Below, one piece after another: positions 1 through 14,935 of a stretch of 64,000 nt of DNA (its first letter is position 1; each line of letters begins with the position of its first letter). The stretch lies in the NCBI GenBank assembly GCA_030620095.1, contig JAUTXW010000326.1, positions 1,821,501 through 1,885,500 on the forward strand, given 5' to 3'. The stretch is from Kuschelorhynchus macadamiae. Lineage: Eukaryota > Arthropoda > Insecta > Coleoptera > Curculionidae. Under the pieces are notes generated by a model. The model was not told the DNA's origin, made no database searches, and saw only the letters and a program-made list of their open reading frames with translations. Made by a program: the position numbers and the translations under genes.

Positions 1-3048
<3,048 letters not shown>

Positions 3049-4110
3049 CCATAGACCTTATTCCTTAGTCTTTTTATGGATTTCAATGGGATTTATAAAG
3101 AAGATCTATTATCTAACCCAGAAAAACGGCATCCATATGCAAGGCGAAGATACTCGTAGTGATGCAGATTGAGAACTTGAATCTTCCCATCTAAAATGAT
3201 GTATGGCTGAGAATCAGATGGTATAACAACAAATTGAGCATATAAATAAAGTACCAGGTTAGGAAAAAAGTTCTACCAATCAAATGCATGGAAGCAGGAA
3301 ATCTTCATGGTATGAACACAGTTTTAATTAAGGTGTAAAAGTGCAGTATCACTGTATATTAATTACTATACTGATTTCGGTATAAGATAATAATATCATC
3401 TACAGAGAGTGAGATTTGGGTAGCAAACAAGAGTTTTCTATGAATGATCAGTTTCTTCATATGAAGCAGATGATGCCAGGAGATCTAAAAGAAATCTTCT
3501 TAAGCTCAAGAATATACCTAATAAAAGAGTTGCCGCAGATAGTTAAAGATGTAATAGAGGTTTCAGCCACAGTAGACCAGAAACAAAAACACAAACACTG
3601 AGTTATAAAAGAAACTGGCATATTATTGTCACTGTAGAGACACAAATGGTTTTTAAGAAGGGTTACATAACTTTAGTATCAACAATTGTACGTCGTGATA
3701 TTGAAACAAAGCATTACTTAATTTAGTAAATCAGTAAATAAACCGAGAGCTAGGATTGGAAATCTGTGTTACTGTAATAAGTCAAAAAAATGGCGTACAT
3801 GTCACATAAAACTTTGAAACAATACACTATACAGAAAAAAAAATCATTTTGTACAATGCTATTAAAATATAAGGTATATATTCATAAACAGTGTTTGGGT
3901 TTTTTAACATAATACTTGTATTATTTCCATTAAAGAATTTCTATCATATTTTAAATATTGACGATTATTTAATAACTGGACATTACATTTTAATTGATAT
4001 TGTAGAGATCAAAAAATTTACAATTTTCGTCAGTATCTATCAAAAGAGATTATATTAGAGGGATTTAGATAATTAGTCATATTATTAGTGAACGATTACA
4101 GAATAATTAC
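3049..4110. other. No gene recognised between (AT)n and Osiris gene A
   Basis: A 61-codon plus-strand open frame at 3416-3601 starts at a non-ATG codon and matches nothing I know. Nothing else is supported. Confidence 0.4.
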
Positions 4111-4317
4111 TTTAAAATAGTTTCCTCGCAGAACATTATCCAAAAATGAAAATGCTTTAAATTGAATACATGCAAAACTATTTTTTTCAGCACAAGAATC
4201 TCTCAATTTCTCTACCGTTGTATCCAATGCTGTTCCTTTCCAAAATGCGGGTTTCTCTTGAGGGGCTCCAAAAGTTAGGCAGACTAAACACACAAACACT
4301 GCACTTTTTAAAATCAT
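4111..4317 (-). CDS. Osiris family gene A, first coding exon (partial gene)
   Basis: The exon encodes 69 residues starting at the ATG at 4317-4315. Residues 1-18 form a hydrophobic signal peptide (MILKSAVFVCLVCLTFGA). A spaced cysteine pair follows, CAEKNSFAC, then IQFKAFSFLDNVLRGNYFK, which matches the N-terminal two-cysteine region of Osiris (DUF1676) proteins. The exon ends at a GT donor (AAA|gtaatt) in phase 0, as in gene B. The longer open frame upstream begins at TTG and is not used in a nuclear gene. Later exons should lie at lower coordinates, but none is visible in 1-4110, so they are off the window. Osiris proteins are secreted or endosomal/membrane proteins of cuticle-forming epidermis and trachea; that role is family knowledge, not shown here. 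Confidence 0.72.
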
Positions 4318-4416
4318 ATTGCTTAAGAGAATAAATAAAAAATAAACTAAAGTATTGACTAGAGGTTCTTTGGTGTAATGATTTAATTGAATGAACAATC
4401 GATGTGTATTGATAGG

Positions 4417-4449
4417 TTTATATTAACTGTAAATAAACGAAAGTAGAAG
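4417..4449 (-). promoter_or_regulatory. Putative core promoter of Osiris gene A
   Basis: On the minus strand the box TTCTACTTTCG (4438-4448) lies 15 nt before TATAAAC (4417-4423), about 100 nt upstream of the ATG. The same box and a TATA element occur upstream of genes B, C and D. An ACAGTTA motif, similar to Ovo/Shavenbaby sites, lies between them. Confidence 0.4.
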
Positions 4450-4873
4450 TTAGACTTTTTAATATGTATGTGGGGACACCAAAAATGGCTGCATTAATGT
4501 CTGTCCGATTTGGTATCAATGCTGTGAAGGTATGCGTTACCGCATTTTCGAGGATGTTTTGGACGATTCGAACGTAGAACAGGTCAAGGAATTAATTATT
4601 TGAGTCATTTTTTAATATTAATAGGTCTAACAGTTTCTTTCGGTCGATTTGTCATTTGAAAGATCAATACAGTAATTGAAAAACTAACTACTGACTAAAC
4701 TACTACTGACTAAACTAAACTGAGGGTTAAAAGAATTAAAGGAATAATTATTATCAAATCTTGGTATTTGTAGGAGATCACCAGTTGTCGTTGACATTAT
4801 AACATATTTGTTATAAGTAAATTTGCTCACGATGCCCATATATATTGAAATATTTCTGTTTTTACTACACTAT

Positions 4874-5014
<141 letters not shown>

Positions 5015-5622
5015 AAATTGTTTTTATTGTTCACTTATTTACAATGTTTCGACTAGTTCCCTATCTCTAGTATTGACCAAGCTCAAAACTCAAAAAATAA
5101 TATGCTAAGTATTTTTCACTAAGTCAAGTTTGATTCGTATTATATTTTGAAATTAAATTTGATCTAGTGAAAAATACTTATATGGTAATTACAAATTTTT
5201 GTATTTCCTGGGGGTTATTAACATTAATATAGTTTCTTCGGTTAATAGTAAAATTATCAATGTAATCTTCCTAGAGCTTCAATTATTACCGGAATATTTA
5301 TGCCTTATAATAAATACATCAGTGTATTTTAGCTGAAAGCAAACAAGATTTTTTAAAAATTTTGAGTAAATAGATAAGTTAGTTCTATATTTTTTTTATT
5401 TTAAGCAATCTAGACGGGATCCATTTAAAAATCATCACGCTAGTAGTGTGTAAGTTCTATGGCACTGGTTAAACCAACTGGCCAGCTTATCTCTATTTAA
5501 TAATTTGTTATAATAAAATTAACTGAGATTATGATAACTACTTTTTACACATGGTAAATTTTGTCTTTGTTTTATAATATTTTTTTATTTTGTATATTTT
5601 TGCATATATATTGCACATTTAC

Positions 5623-5628
<6 letters not shown>

Positions 5629-5670
<42 letters not shown>
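5629..5670. repeat. (AT)n microsatellite bordering the foldback complex
   Basis: About 42 bp of AT directly abutting the left end of the inverted-repeat complex. A matching (AT)n tract abuts its right end at 9623. Confidence 0.95.
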
Positions 5671-5673
<3 letters not shown>

Positions 5674-6876
5674 AGGAGCCTCGCGGCAATCCCTCGATGT
5701 ATGAAGTCTTTTAAACACAAAGTAAAAAGATAACTGTTCTTGTGGTTTCTCCACAACTGAAGAGATGAATTGAAGTCGAAAACAAAGCAAAGCAATTTCT
5801 GTTCCAGGTGAACTGGGGTGTAAATGATTTTGAGATTTTAGAAAACGAATCCCGTATAGGGAAACACTTTCATCTCGGAAAAAGGGAGTTTGCAGCTTTC
5901 GATCTTTCATGATCTCATCAGTAAGACAAAGAAGTCTTAGAGCTAATTTGAAATGGTCCAAAAGGTAACGGATCCCGTTTCAGTGGTGGCCGATCCTCAA
6001 AGGTGTAAACCAGATGGTTACGGATCCACTAGGGTAACCGATCCAAAAGGAAAAAGTTTCTTGCTCTTATGGCTGACTAACATACAATTTTGTCAAATTG
6101 AACGGAACAAGGATTTCGACGGGCTTGCGCCTTTGTCGTTTGACCGAACAACGTTCTGACTTGAGGAGCCTCGCGGCAATCCCTCGATGTATGAAGTCTT
6201 TTAAACACAAAGTAAAAAGATAACTGTTCTTGTGGTTTCTCCACAACTGAAGAGACGAATTGAAGTCGAAAACAAAGCAAAGCAATTTCTGTTCCAGGTG
6301 AACTGGGGTGTAAATGATTTTGAGATTTTAGAAAACGAATCCCGTATAGGGAAACACTTTCATCTCGGAAAAAGGGAGTTTGAATCTTTTTACTTTGTGT
6401 TTAAAAGACTTCATACATCGAGGGATTGCCGCGAGGCTCCTCAAGTCAGAACGTTGTTCGGTCAAACGACAAAGGCGCAAGCCCGTCGAAATCCTTGTTC
6501 CGTTCAATTTGACAAAATTGTATGCTAGTCAGCCATAAGAGCAAGAAACTTTTTCCTTTTGGATCGGTTACCCTAGTGGATCCGTAACCATCTGGTTTAC
6601 ACCTTTGAGGATCGGTCACCACTGAAACGGGATCTGTTACCTTTTGGACCATTTCAAATTAGCTCTAAGACTTCTTTGTCTTACTGATGAGATCATGAAA
6701 GATCGAAAGCTGCAAACTTCCGAGATGAAAGTGTTTCCCTATACGGGATTCGTTTTCTAAAATCTCAAAATCATTTACACCCCAGTTCACCTGGAACAGA
6801 AATTGCTTTGCTTTGTTTTCGATTTCAATTCGTCTCTTCAGTTGTGGAGAAACCACAAGAACAGTTATCTTTTTAC
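5671..6876. repeat. Foldback repeat: two direct copies plus a long inverted copy
   Basis: The segment 5671-5892 is repeated directly at 6161-6382 with almost no differences. Then 6384-6876 is the reverse complement of roughly 5727-6217. The result is an arm-spacer-arm palindrome with arms of about 490 bp. Within each arm (5960-6050 and its mirror at 6545-6635) the motif GGTwACsGATCC occurs several times. No coding similarity was recognised; the apparent open frames are just the same sequence read in several frames. It sits between an (AT)n tract and the mariner-type element. Confidence 0.85.
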
Positions 6877-6882
6877 TATATA

Positions 6883-9619
6883 CTGGGTGGTGCAACCAAG
6901 ATGGGGTGGACGATTGTGGGCAAACGGAGAGGAATTTGATAAAAAAAAATTGGGATATGATTGATAGTCAAGAACGCTGTGTTTTAAAATTATACCCATT
7001 ATACAGGGTGGTCTGAAAAGTTCGTGGTGAACCAAACTTGTGTTTTTTTAAATGGGATACCCGGTATATTATTATTTTAGTTGATTCTCCTATTCGTTGC
7101 GATCATTTTGATATAAGGTTAGTTGGGTCTAAAATTTATATCAAGGGAATGGGACGAGGTTAAAGTGGAAAAAAGGGTTATATTCCGGCCATTTTTTGAA
7201 AACAATTGAAGCAGGTATGGAAAAACCAAATATTCTATAAAATGTATTGTATCTAGGACTACAATAATCGCTTGTAAGTCGTTCAAAATTATTCACTGTT
7301 ATACAGGGTGGTCAAGTTTTGCAAATTTACCTTGGATTGAATTTTTTTAAATGGAACACCCTGTATATTTTACTTTCGTGTTAAAGATAACATTACTAGC
7401 TTTCAGAAAATACCATATTTGATACCTTTCTGACCAACAGTTTTTCAGTAAATTAGCTGTGAAATCAAAATTTCTTCATTTTAACACGAATTACTCTGAA
7501 TTCACGTTGTTAAAATTGACAATTTAATATTAGGAGGCCATGACATCATCATAAATTGAACAAAAGATTGACAGTCCTGTCAAAACAGCAAAGTGTCAGA
7601 ATATTGTCATCAGTAAATAAATAAATATTGTTCTCTGATGATGCGATTCCGAAATAAAAACAAGATAGAAGCTTTTGCAAGTTTATCATAGAGATTTCAA
7701 GAAACAGGAAATGTTGCTTTCAAAAAAACGTAAAGTAATTAATAAACCAGTTACCAATGAAGATAATGCTTTGACAGTATTAATAACAGATCTTTTTTTA
7801 CAAAAAAAATAAATTTAATATAAATCAACAAAAACAATGTAATTAAAACTTATAAAAGATGTTCAACTAAACCACCGTTTTGTTGAAGGCACATTTTGAG
7901 TCTATCCATAAATGAAAGTTTCACTTTTCTCAAACTCAGGTCTGAAATGTTGCGAAAACTGCTTATTATTCTCAACTTCATATCTTCCACTGTGGTTGGA
8001 ACCTCTTTATAAACTTCTTCTTTAACATGTCCCCATAAAAAGAAATCTAGTGGCGTTAAATCGGGTGACCTCGCAGGCCACTTAACTGGTCCACCTCGCC
8101 CAATCCAATGATCTCCTTTCCAATTATTAAGAAAATGTCTTACATGCCTATGGTAATGCGAAGGTGCTCCATCATGTTGGAACCATAAGGAATTTCTTAA
8201 CATTAAAGGTAAGTCTTCGAGCAATACGGGCAACTCATTTCTCAAAAAATTTAAATAGACTTCTCCCGTTAAATGCTCTTCAAAGAAATATGGTCCTATA
8301 ACATGAGAGCCAATTATACCTCCCCAAACATTAATTGACCATTTATTGATGGTCCACCTGACGAATCCAATGTGGATTTTCGGTTGAATAATAGTGCATA
8401 TTATGTTTGTTAACCAAGCCGTTGCTTTTAAAAGTTGCTTCATCTGAAAACAGCACCCTATCTACAAAACCTGGATTATCCCAAATTGTATTTAAAAACC
8501 AAATTGAAAACTCTTGTCGTTGGACGTAATCGCGATATACAGTTCTTGGTGTAATTCAATGTGGTAGGCATGATATTTATGTTGTTTCAGAATCCGTTTC
8601 CGAATCAATTTCCCTGGTACTTGTGTGTGGATTTTCTTGCACTGTTAATAACACTGTCAAAGCATTATCTTCATTGGTAAAAGCAACATTGCCTGTTTCT
8701 TGAAACCTCTCTAATAAACTTGCAAAAGCTTCAGGTCTTGGTTTTTTTTCGGCATCGGGATATCGTACCGTATCAACCCTGCTTGCTAGTAAAGGGTTTT
8801 TTTGACACTCGCCCAACATAAAAGTCTCTGGAGTACTCAAACTCATTGTTACTTAACAATTTCTCGGCTTATCGTCAAAAAACAATGGTAATTGATGCCA
8901 ATTCTCTGACACTTTGCGGTTTTGACAAGAATGTCAATCTTTCTTTTCATTTATGATTATATCATGGCCTCCTTATATTATAGGTAGTCAATTTAAGCAA
9001 CGTAAATAATACCGGTTCTGTTAGAATGAGTAAATTTTCGTTTCACGGTTAATTTACTAAAAAACTGTTGGTTAGAAAGATATCAAATAGGGTATTTTCT
9101 GAAAGCTGGCGATGTTATCTTTAATATGACAGTAAAATATATGGGGTCTTCCATTTAAAAAAATTCAATCCAAGGTAAATTTGCAAAACTTGACCACCCT
9201 GTATAACAGTGAATAATTTTGAACGACTTACAAGCGATTATTGTAATCCTAGATACAATACATTTTATAGAATATTTGGTTTTTCCATACCTGCTTCAAT
9301 TGTTTTCAAAAAATGGCCGGAGTATAACCCTTTTTTCCACTTTAACCTCGTCCCATTCCCTTGGTATAAATTTTAGACCCAACAAACCTTGTATCAAAAT
9401 GATCGTAACGAATAGGAGAATCAACTAAAATAGTAATATACCGGGTGTCCCATTTAAAAAAACACAAGTTTGGTTCACCACGAACTTTTCAGACCACCCT
9501 GTATGATGGGTATAATTTTAAAACACAGCGTTCTTGACTATCAATCATATCCCAAAAATGTTTTTTCAAATTCCTCTCCGTTTGCCCACAAACGTCCACC
9601 CCATCTTGGTTGCACCACC

Positions 9620-9622
<3 letters not shown>
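6883..9622. mobile_element. Mariner-type DNA transposon with giant composite inverted repeats
   Basis: The ends read TA|CTGGGTGGTGCAACC on the left and, in reverse complement, TA|CAGGGTGGTGCAACC on the right. Inverted symmetry continues inwards for about 800 bp. The terminal motif TACAGGGTGGTC recurs inside both arms at 7004 and 7304 on the left, mirrored at 9501 and 9201 on the right. This gives three concentric ends (2740, 2498 and 1898 bp). The left arm even contains an inverted, broken copy of the transposase N-terminus (7620-7790). A TA target site is inferred. Confidence 0.75.
7857..8846 (-). pseudogene. Mariner/Tc1-superfamily transposase, frameshifted
   Basis: The N-terminal part (8577-8846) reads RPEAFASLLERFQETGNVAF and TVQENPHTSTREI, the helix-turn-helix region of this transposase family. 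The catalytic part continues after a frameshift with VLFSDEATF (first Asp) near 8420, another shift, then NVWGGIIGSHVIGPYFFEEH, LWFQHDGAPSHY (second Asp) and WPARSPDLTPLDFFLWG (third Asp). It ends CLQQNGGLVEHLL and a stop. These are the DDD motifs of the IS630/Tc1/mariner superfamily. At least two frameshifts make it non-functional as read. Confidence 0.82.

Positions 9623-9661
<39 letters not shown>
9622..9661. repeat. (AT)n microsatellite
   Basis: About 40 bp of AT at the right border of the mariner-type element. It may have grown from the TA target site. Confidence 0.95.
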
Positions 9662-9667
<6 letters not shown>

Positions 9668-9839
9668 TTTTTGAGATATATTTTTTATTTATATTGTTTT
9701 TTCTGATTTTTCTTGTTTTTTTTTTGTCTATCAATTAATATTTCTATACGTAATAAACTTATATAATGCTTTATAGATATTCATATTTTCCGACGCGATT
9801 AATACTTCTTGTTGAAAGTTGAAAGGGAGTTAGTATATA

Positions 9840-10290
9840 ATCTACCTATATACATGTTATGCCTAGAACATCTTAAAATATAATCCTCCAGGTGATCTAT
9901 TTCACCTCATTCACAATTTTTGTCATTACTTAATCCAATTTTTTTCATATATTTTGGACAAAGTTCATGTTGATTTCTAATGCAGCAGATAATCCTAAAG
10001 AAATTTCTATTGGTTTCTGCAAAAAAACAAGGTTTATTGTGTAATTTTGGAAAGTTGTTCTTATAATAGTAAACGTTATCTTATTGGTTAAATTGCTTAG
10101 GCCAGTTATCTCTCACGTTGTGTTTTTTTGCTATTACAAAAATATCTGAGAAAGGCATATAAAAATTATTAACAAAGCCTGGAATTTTTGTTACATCCCT
10201 GGCCACTCTATCTCCAACCTCGTTGGCTGAGATTCCAACATGATATTTTCTCCAGAGAATTACATTTTTTAAGACCATTTAGTGATTTAA
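9840..10290 (-). pseudogene. LINE remnant: RNase H and C-terminal domain
   Basis: Read on the minus strand, HVGISANEVGDRVARDVTKI resembles the RNase H motif (H-GI-GNE-AD) found in Jockey/I/R1-type LINEs. Downstream in another frame are NRNFFRIICCIRNQHELCPK and a Cys/His stretch near GEIDHLEDYILRC, the usual C-terminal tail of such elements. Stops and frame changes show it is dead. No 5' part follows on this strand. Confidence 0.6.
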
Positions 10291-10639
10291 ATGTATTTAA
10301 AATATCTTTTATTATATAATTGTCAGGGACTTTGGGTTTACAATTAGTGATAGTTCCTAAAGAGCTTCTGCTGCCTGTAATTACTCTGTACTGTATCCGG
10401 TTTTATTAGGAGTTAAAGGGCCATAGTTTTATGGCGTGAAGCATCAAACGTCACAAAAAATACCTTACCGTCGTTTGCCTACATTACATGGAAGAAAAAA
10501 TATGTTTAGGTTTTCTGATTATCAGTTTTAAACAGTTGGGTAAGTTTTGTAGATAACTACATCTATGACAGCTAACTTTTTTAATAAAAATAGGAAAATA
10601 TTACCGTTATAAATAAGAATATCCCAAAGCTATATGTAG

Positions 10640-11190
10640 TATTAAAAAAATGTACATTAAGGTGAGGGTAACCTCGGGGGTGTCCCAATGGTCCTACTTG
10701 GGCCCCCTTCTGTTGTTAATATATTTAAATAATATAAATGAATGTTTCAAGTACAGTAACTTCTCCTTATACGCAGATGATTTAAAAAATGTATTTAGGC
10801 GGAAAAAGTATAGGCGATTGTCTTATGCTTCAGAGTGACCTTGACTCATTCTATCAATACTGCCAAAACAACCAGTTGGCTCTTAATGTCGATAAATGTT
10901 GTTATAGTTGCTTCACTCGTAACCTTCAAAAATTTTTTGTTCTTTGTAATATCGTAACGCACGGACCCTATTAAGAACCTATACAGGTGAGACTCTGGAT
11001 AAAAAAAATATTTTTTCCCTTCATGTTAACTATGCAGTTAAGAAATCGAACAAAATGCTTGGATTTATTTTGAGGCAATGTAGACAATTTAACCCAATTA
11101 TAGCGATGAAGACTCTGTATTATGCTTACGTTTATAGTAGACTCGGCTACCCTAGTGTAGCCTGGAATTTATAAACTATAAAAACAAGAG
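10640..11190 (+). pseudogene. LINE reverse-transcriptase fragment
   Basis: The plus strand encodes TSGVSQWSYLGPLLLLIYLN, then SLYADDLK (the YADD catalytic box, about 10770), then LQSDLDSFYQYCQNNQLALN and, after a frame change, AVKKSNKMLGFILRQC. These are ordered RT motifs of a Jockey-like LINE. It lies opposite in strand to the RNase H fragment at 9840-10290, so they are separate insertions or an inversion. Confidence 0.7.
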
Positions 11191-12979
11191 AGACCCAACT
11201 ATTTACATTTGACACGGGATCATAGATTGTCATGTTTTTAAAATTGTCAAATATTCTAAGCCAAGTTTTATCGGATTACTCCAATATTTTTATATATTTT
11301 AATAACACAGTAATATGTCTATTAAAAAACTACACACAAAAATTAACCTTAGACGATAAAACATTGTTTTATTGTATAAGTAATTAACCAAGGTCTTTAA
11401 AAAATTACAAAAATGCAATAATAAAAATATTTTCTAAATAGAACTGGTAACGTCGCTACACCCAATTTACGTCCCTTAGGAGTAGTTTTACAACTACTCA
11501 TTTATAGCAATCATTATTGCACTTATGTTTTATGGTCTAATTACAAAACAGACGCTGCATTGTTGTCTTATATTTTACCGCGTTCGTTGTTGTTTATTTA
11601 TATTTTTTTAGTTTGTTATTGATTTTGTAAGTTCCAGGGGCGTGCAGTCCATGGAAGCAGGGGAAGCAGTGCTTCCCCAAAAAAAATTACAAAACATCTT
11701 CTAAAATGTAATTTTTGAAATAGGAAACCATTAGTTAAGTATATATTAAAAATGCTAAAATATTATCTTAATTATCAAGCCCATAATAAACGCGGTCCTG
11801 ACTCCGACCGAGCCACAATAGAAATCGAATAGAACCTATGCGGGCCGCTAGGCCAAGTCCTATATGGTTGATTTCCTGTGAATCGAGCTAGAGGTTATTG
11901 AACTTTTCACCGGCTGTTTGCAATTTTTGCATTTCAGTCGCGTGCTTTAAGTGGGGGCGGAAGCTATCGTTGGAGTAGGTTCTTTGTTTGAACGGCTATC
12001 CGTGTATTGTATGATACGTAGGTCGCGTCGTGCATGGTGTGATATGGAAGACAATAATACGAACGTGGAGATGCAAATACCAACAACAATAACGTTGAAA
12101 ATGGTGGAGAATTTAGTAAGAAGAGTGTGTGTGAATGTGTGGTGTGTGTCTTAATAATAAAGGGATTTTCAACGTTAAACTTCGCTGATAAGCTTCAAAT
12201 AATTTCCAAAGGAAGGGCAAAACCGCCTATGAAAAATTTAACCACAAAAATGAAAAACTCTATTAGACATTTTTATCCGGAAAAACAATATGAACAATTT
12301 AAGTGGCTAACAGGGTGTGAAAACATAAGTAAATTATTTTGTTGGCCATGTGTTTACTTTTTGAAAATGAAAAAGGTCTCTGGAATAAAACTGGTTTTTC
12401 CGATTTAAACAATTTCCATAAAGCTGTAAAAAGAGACATTATGTCGAAAGCGCATTTACAGGCCGTCATAAAAGAAAAAGTCTTCAGCAAAAAAAGCCCT
12501 TAATAAACAGTTGGAAATTAGTCACCCCCAACACAATGAACTAGTCGATAAAAATAGGCAAATATTAAGAAGACTTATCGATGTATGTTTTCTCGGACAG
12601 CACGAATTGGAATTTAGAGGTCATGACGAAACAAGGGTTTCTTCAAATAGAGGAAATTTTCAAGATTTACTTAGTTTAATGGCTAAATATGATAAATGCT
12701 TAAAAAATCATTTAGAGCAATCTAGCGTTTTTCGCGGAACCTCGAATCGAATCCAGAATGATTTAATTTCCGCTGCTGCAACCATTATTTTAAAAAGAAT
12801 TAAGCAGGAGATTGGTGAGGCGCGGTTCATTGGACGATACTACTGATATCACTTATTTTAGCCAATTATCTATAAATAATTACGAAATTGTAGTGGCGGA
12901 TTCATGGTTTAAAACTATTTTTTGGGTTTTTCCGCCTTAGAAAATTGAAAAAAATAAAAAATAAAATATAATTACTCTA

Positions 12980-14935
12980 TAAATTTAATAGATAGTCTTG
13001 AGTTCTGGGTCCACTACGAAGGTACCCGAGGAACGACACTGAAAAATGCCTGCTTTCTGGACGTTTCGAGGGAAAGTCTACCCCCGTCTTCAGCAAACCT
13101 ACAAATAAAATACTAAAAGCAGAATATGTCTTATGTTTCGTATCAGAAATATAACCAGAATGGCTAATCTCTGACAAAATGTCAGTGAATGTCAATTTAA
13201 AGATGTTATTTTTAATTGTTAGAATAAGGTGCGAAATAGGTGTACCTAGAGTATGTTCATTTTAATTTATTGTATTTTGAGGTGTCCTTTTTTTACTTCA
13301 GTATTTAGCAAATTTAACCAAGTGTTATTAAAACTAACGGAACAAGATGCTACACAATTATCTTTATTTAATCATATTAAGGCACTTTCTTTTATTTTAC
13401 GTTTTTTGGAATATGGTTCTTTTGCTAAAATACTAGAAGCATTCCAATTAATTTTATGATTGTTATCTAGTGCATGTTGGCAAATGTTTGATTTTTGGAA
13501 TTCCCTATTTTTTATGTATGTTTGGTGTTCTTTAATTCTTTTGGCTAATGGCCTAGAGGTTTCACCTATGTAAAATTTATTGCATTGACACGGAATTTTA
13601 TAAATAACATTTTTTGTATTTTCTTGTTCATTGCTAGGTTTTGTTTTTGTAAGTTTACTTCTAAGTGTATTTTGTGTTTTAAAGATCGTTCTGATGTTAA
13701 AACAGATAAAGGTAATGCAACTGTTTTAATGGATTGTACTGACTACGATTAAAAAATAACCTCACTTATAAACGAAAACACTTACTCGAAATTAAATAAA
13801 GATCCAACAGAACACATAGAAAGACAAATATACACATAGAAAGACAAATATACACTTAAAAAACATAAAAACCAATTTTTAGATATTGAACGATTTAAAT
13901 TAACACCACACCACAGTAAAACACCACATTTCTATGGGGTACCAAAAATTCACAAACCAAACATGCCATTAAGACCAACAGTAAGTAGCGTAAACTTTTC
14001 TTTTAAATATATTAAAACCGCTAGTAGGTAATACTAATTCATATATAAAAAATTCACAACACTTCCTTGAGAAATTGTCTAATATTTAAATAAATATAAA
14101 TAATACACTGGTAAGTTTTGATATCGTTAGTCTTTTTACAAATGTACCTGTAGATAAAACTTTAAACATAGTAAGAAATAAACTTGAATAACTGAACAAC
14201 TTCCATTTTTAGACATACTTATCAAATAAGACATACGCAGTTTTGAAACAAAAGTATACAGAAAACCTACACACACAAACAGATACTTAAATTTTTACTC
14301 AAATCATCCAATCATGGTTGTAGGGAGTTGTAAAAAGTCTATATGATAGAGCAAAAATAATTTGCAAAGTTCAAAATTTGATTAAAGAAAAAATTTTATA
14401 AAAGATGTTTTAAATCAAAATAATTATCCTAATGATTTCGTTGAAAAATGTTTTTATGAATTTGAGAATCCAAAATACAATAAAATCCAAAATAGACCAA
14501 TTACAAACCTCTTTATACCATACATACCTAATTTATCAGATAAAATAAAACGAATAGGTAAAGGTTTTAACATCAGAACGATCTTTAAAACACAAAATAC
14601 ACTTAGAAGTAAACTTACAAAAACAAAACCTAGCAATGAACAAGAAAATACAAAAAATGTTATTTATAAAATTCCGTGTCAATGCAATAAATTTTACATA
14701 GGTGAAACCTCTAGAGAACACCAAACATACATAAAAAATAGGGAATTTCAAAAATCAAACATTTGCCAACATGCACTAGATAACAATCATAAAATTAATT
14801 GGAATGCTTCTAGTATTTTAGCGAAAGAACCATGTTCCAAAAAACGTAAAATAAAAGTGCCTTAATATTATTAAATAAAGATAATTGTGTAGCATCTTGT
14901 TCCGTTAGTTTTAATAACACTTGGTTAAATTTGCT
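12980..14935 (+). mobile_element. Penelope-like retroelement with inverted 5' segment, inside the hAT element
   Basis: The plus-strand part (about 13706-14935) starts DKGNATVLMDCTDYD and continues KTPHFYGVPKIHKPNMPLRP, typical of Penelope RT. It ends with IYKIPCQCNKFYIGETSR (14660-14720), the GIY-YIG endonuclease typical of these elements. The left part (about 13705 down to 12980) is the same 3' region in reverse orientation: 13305-13705 mirrors 14563-14935. That part runs on through a 3' UTR holding a hammerhead-like motif. Several stops interrupt the RT. Such inverted 5' copies are common in Penelope-like insertions. Confidence 0.8.
13060..13093 (-). ncRNA. Hammerhead ribozyme motif in the Penelope-like element
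   Basis: Minus strand: CTGAAGA (13087-13093), a 19-nt stem II region with GGGG and TCCC arms, then GAAACGTC (13060-13067). This keeps the core CUGAnGA...GAA and a two-base-pair stem III ending at the cleavage C. The bases flanking the core (TTTG before, CAGA after) can form about four pairs of stem I, including one G-U. Penelope-like elements are known to carry such minimal hammerheads. Confidence 0.5.

Noticed and set aside
5572..6895. Several overlapping 67-129-codon frames in the foldback region
   Set aside because: The same repeated DNA is read in different frames and orientations; no family match and non-ATG starts in several.
12977..13195. 72-codon minus frame in the Penelope-like 3' region
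   Set aside because: It overlaps the hammerhead motif and untranslated region; no protein similarity recognised.
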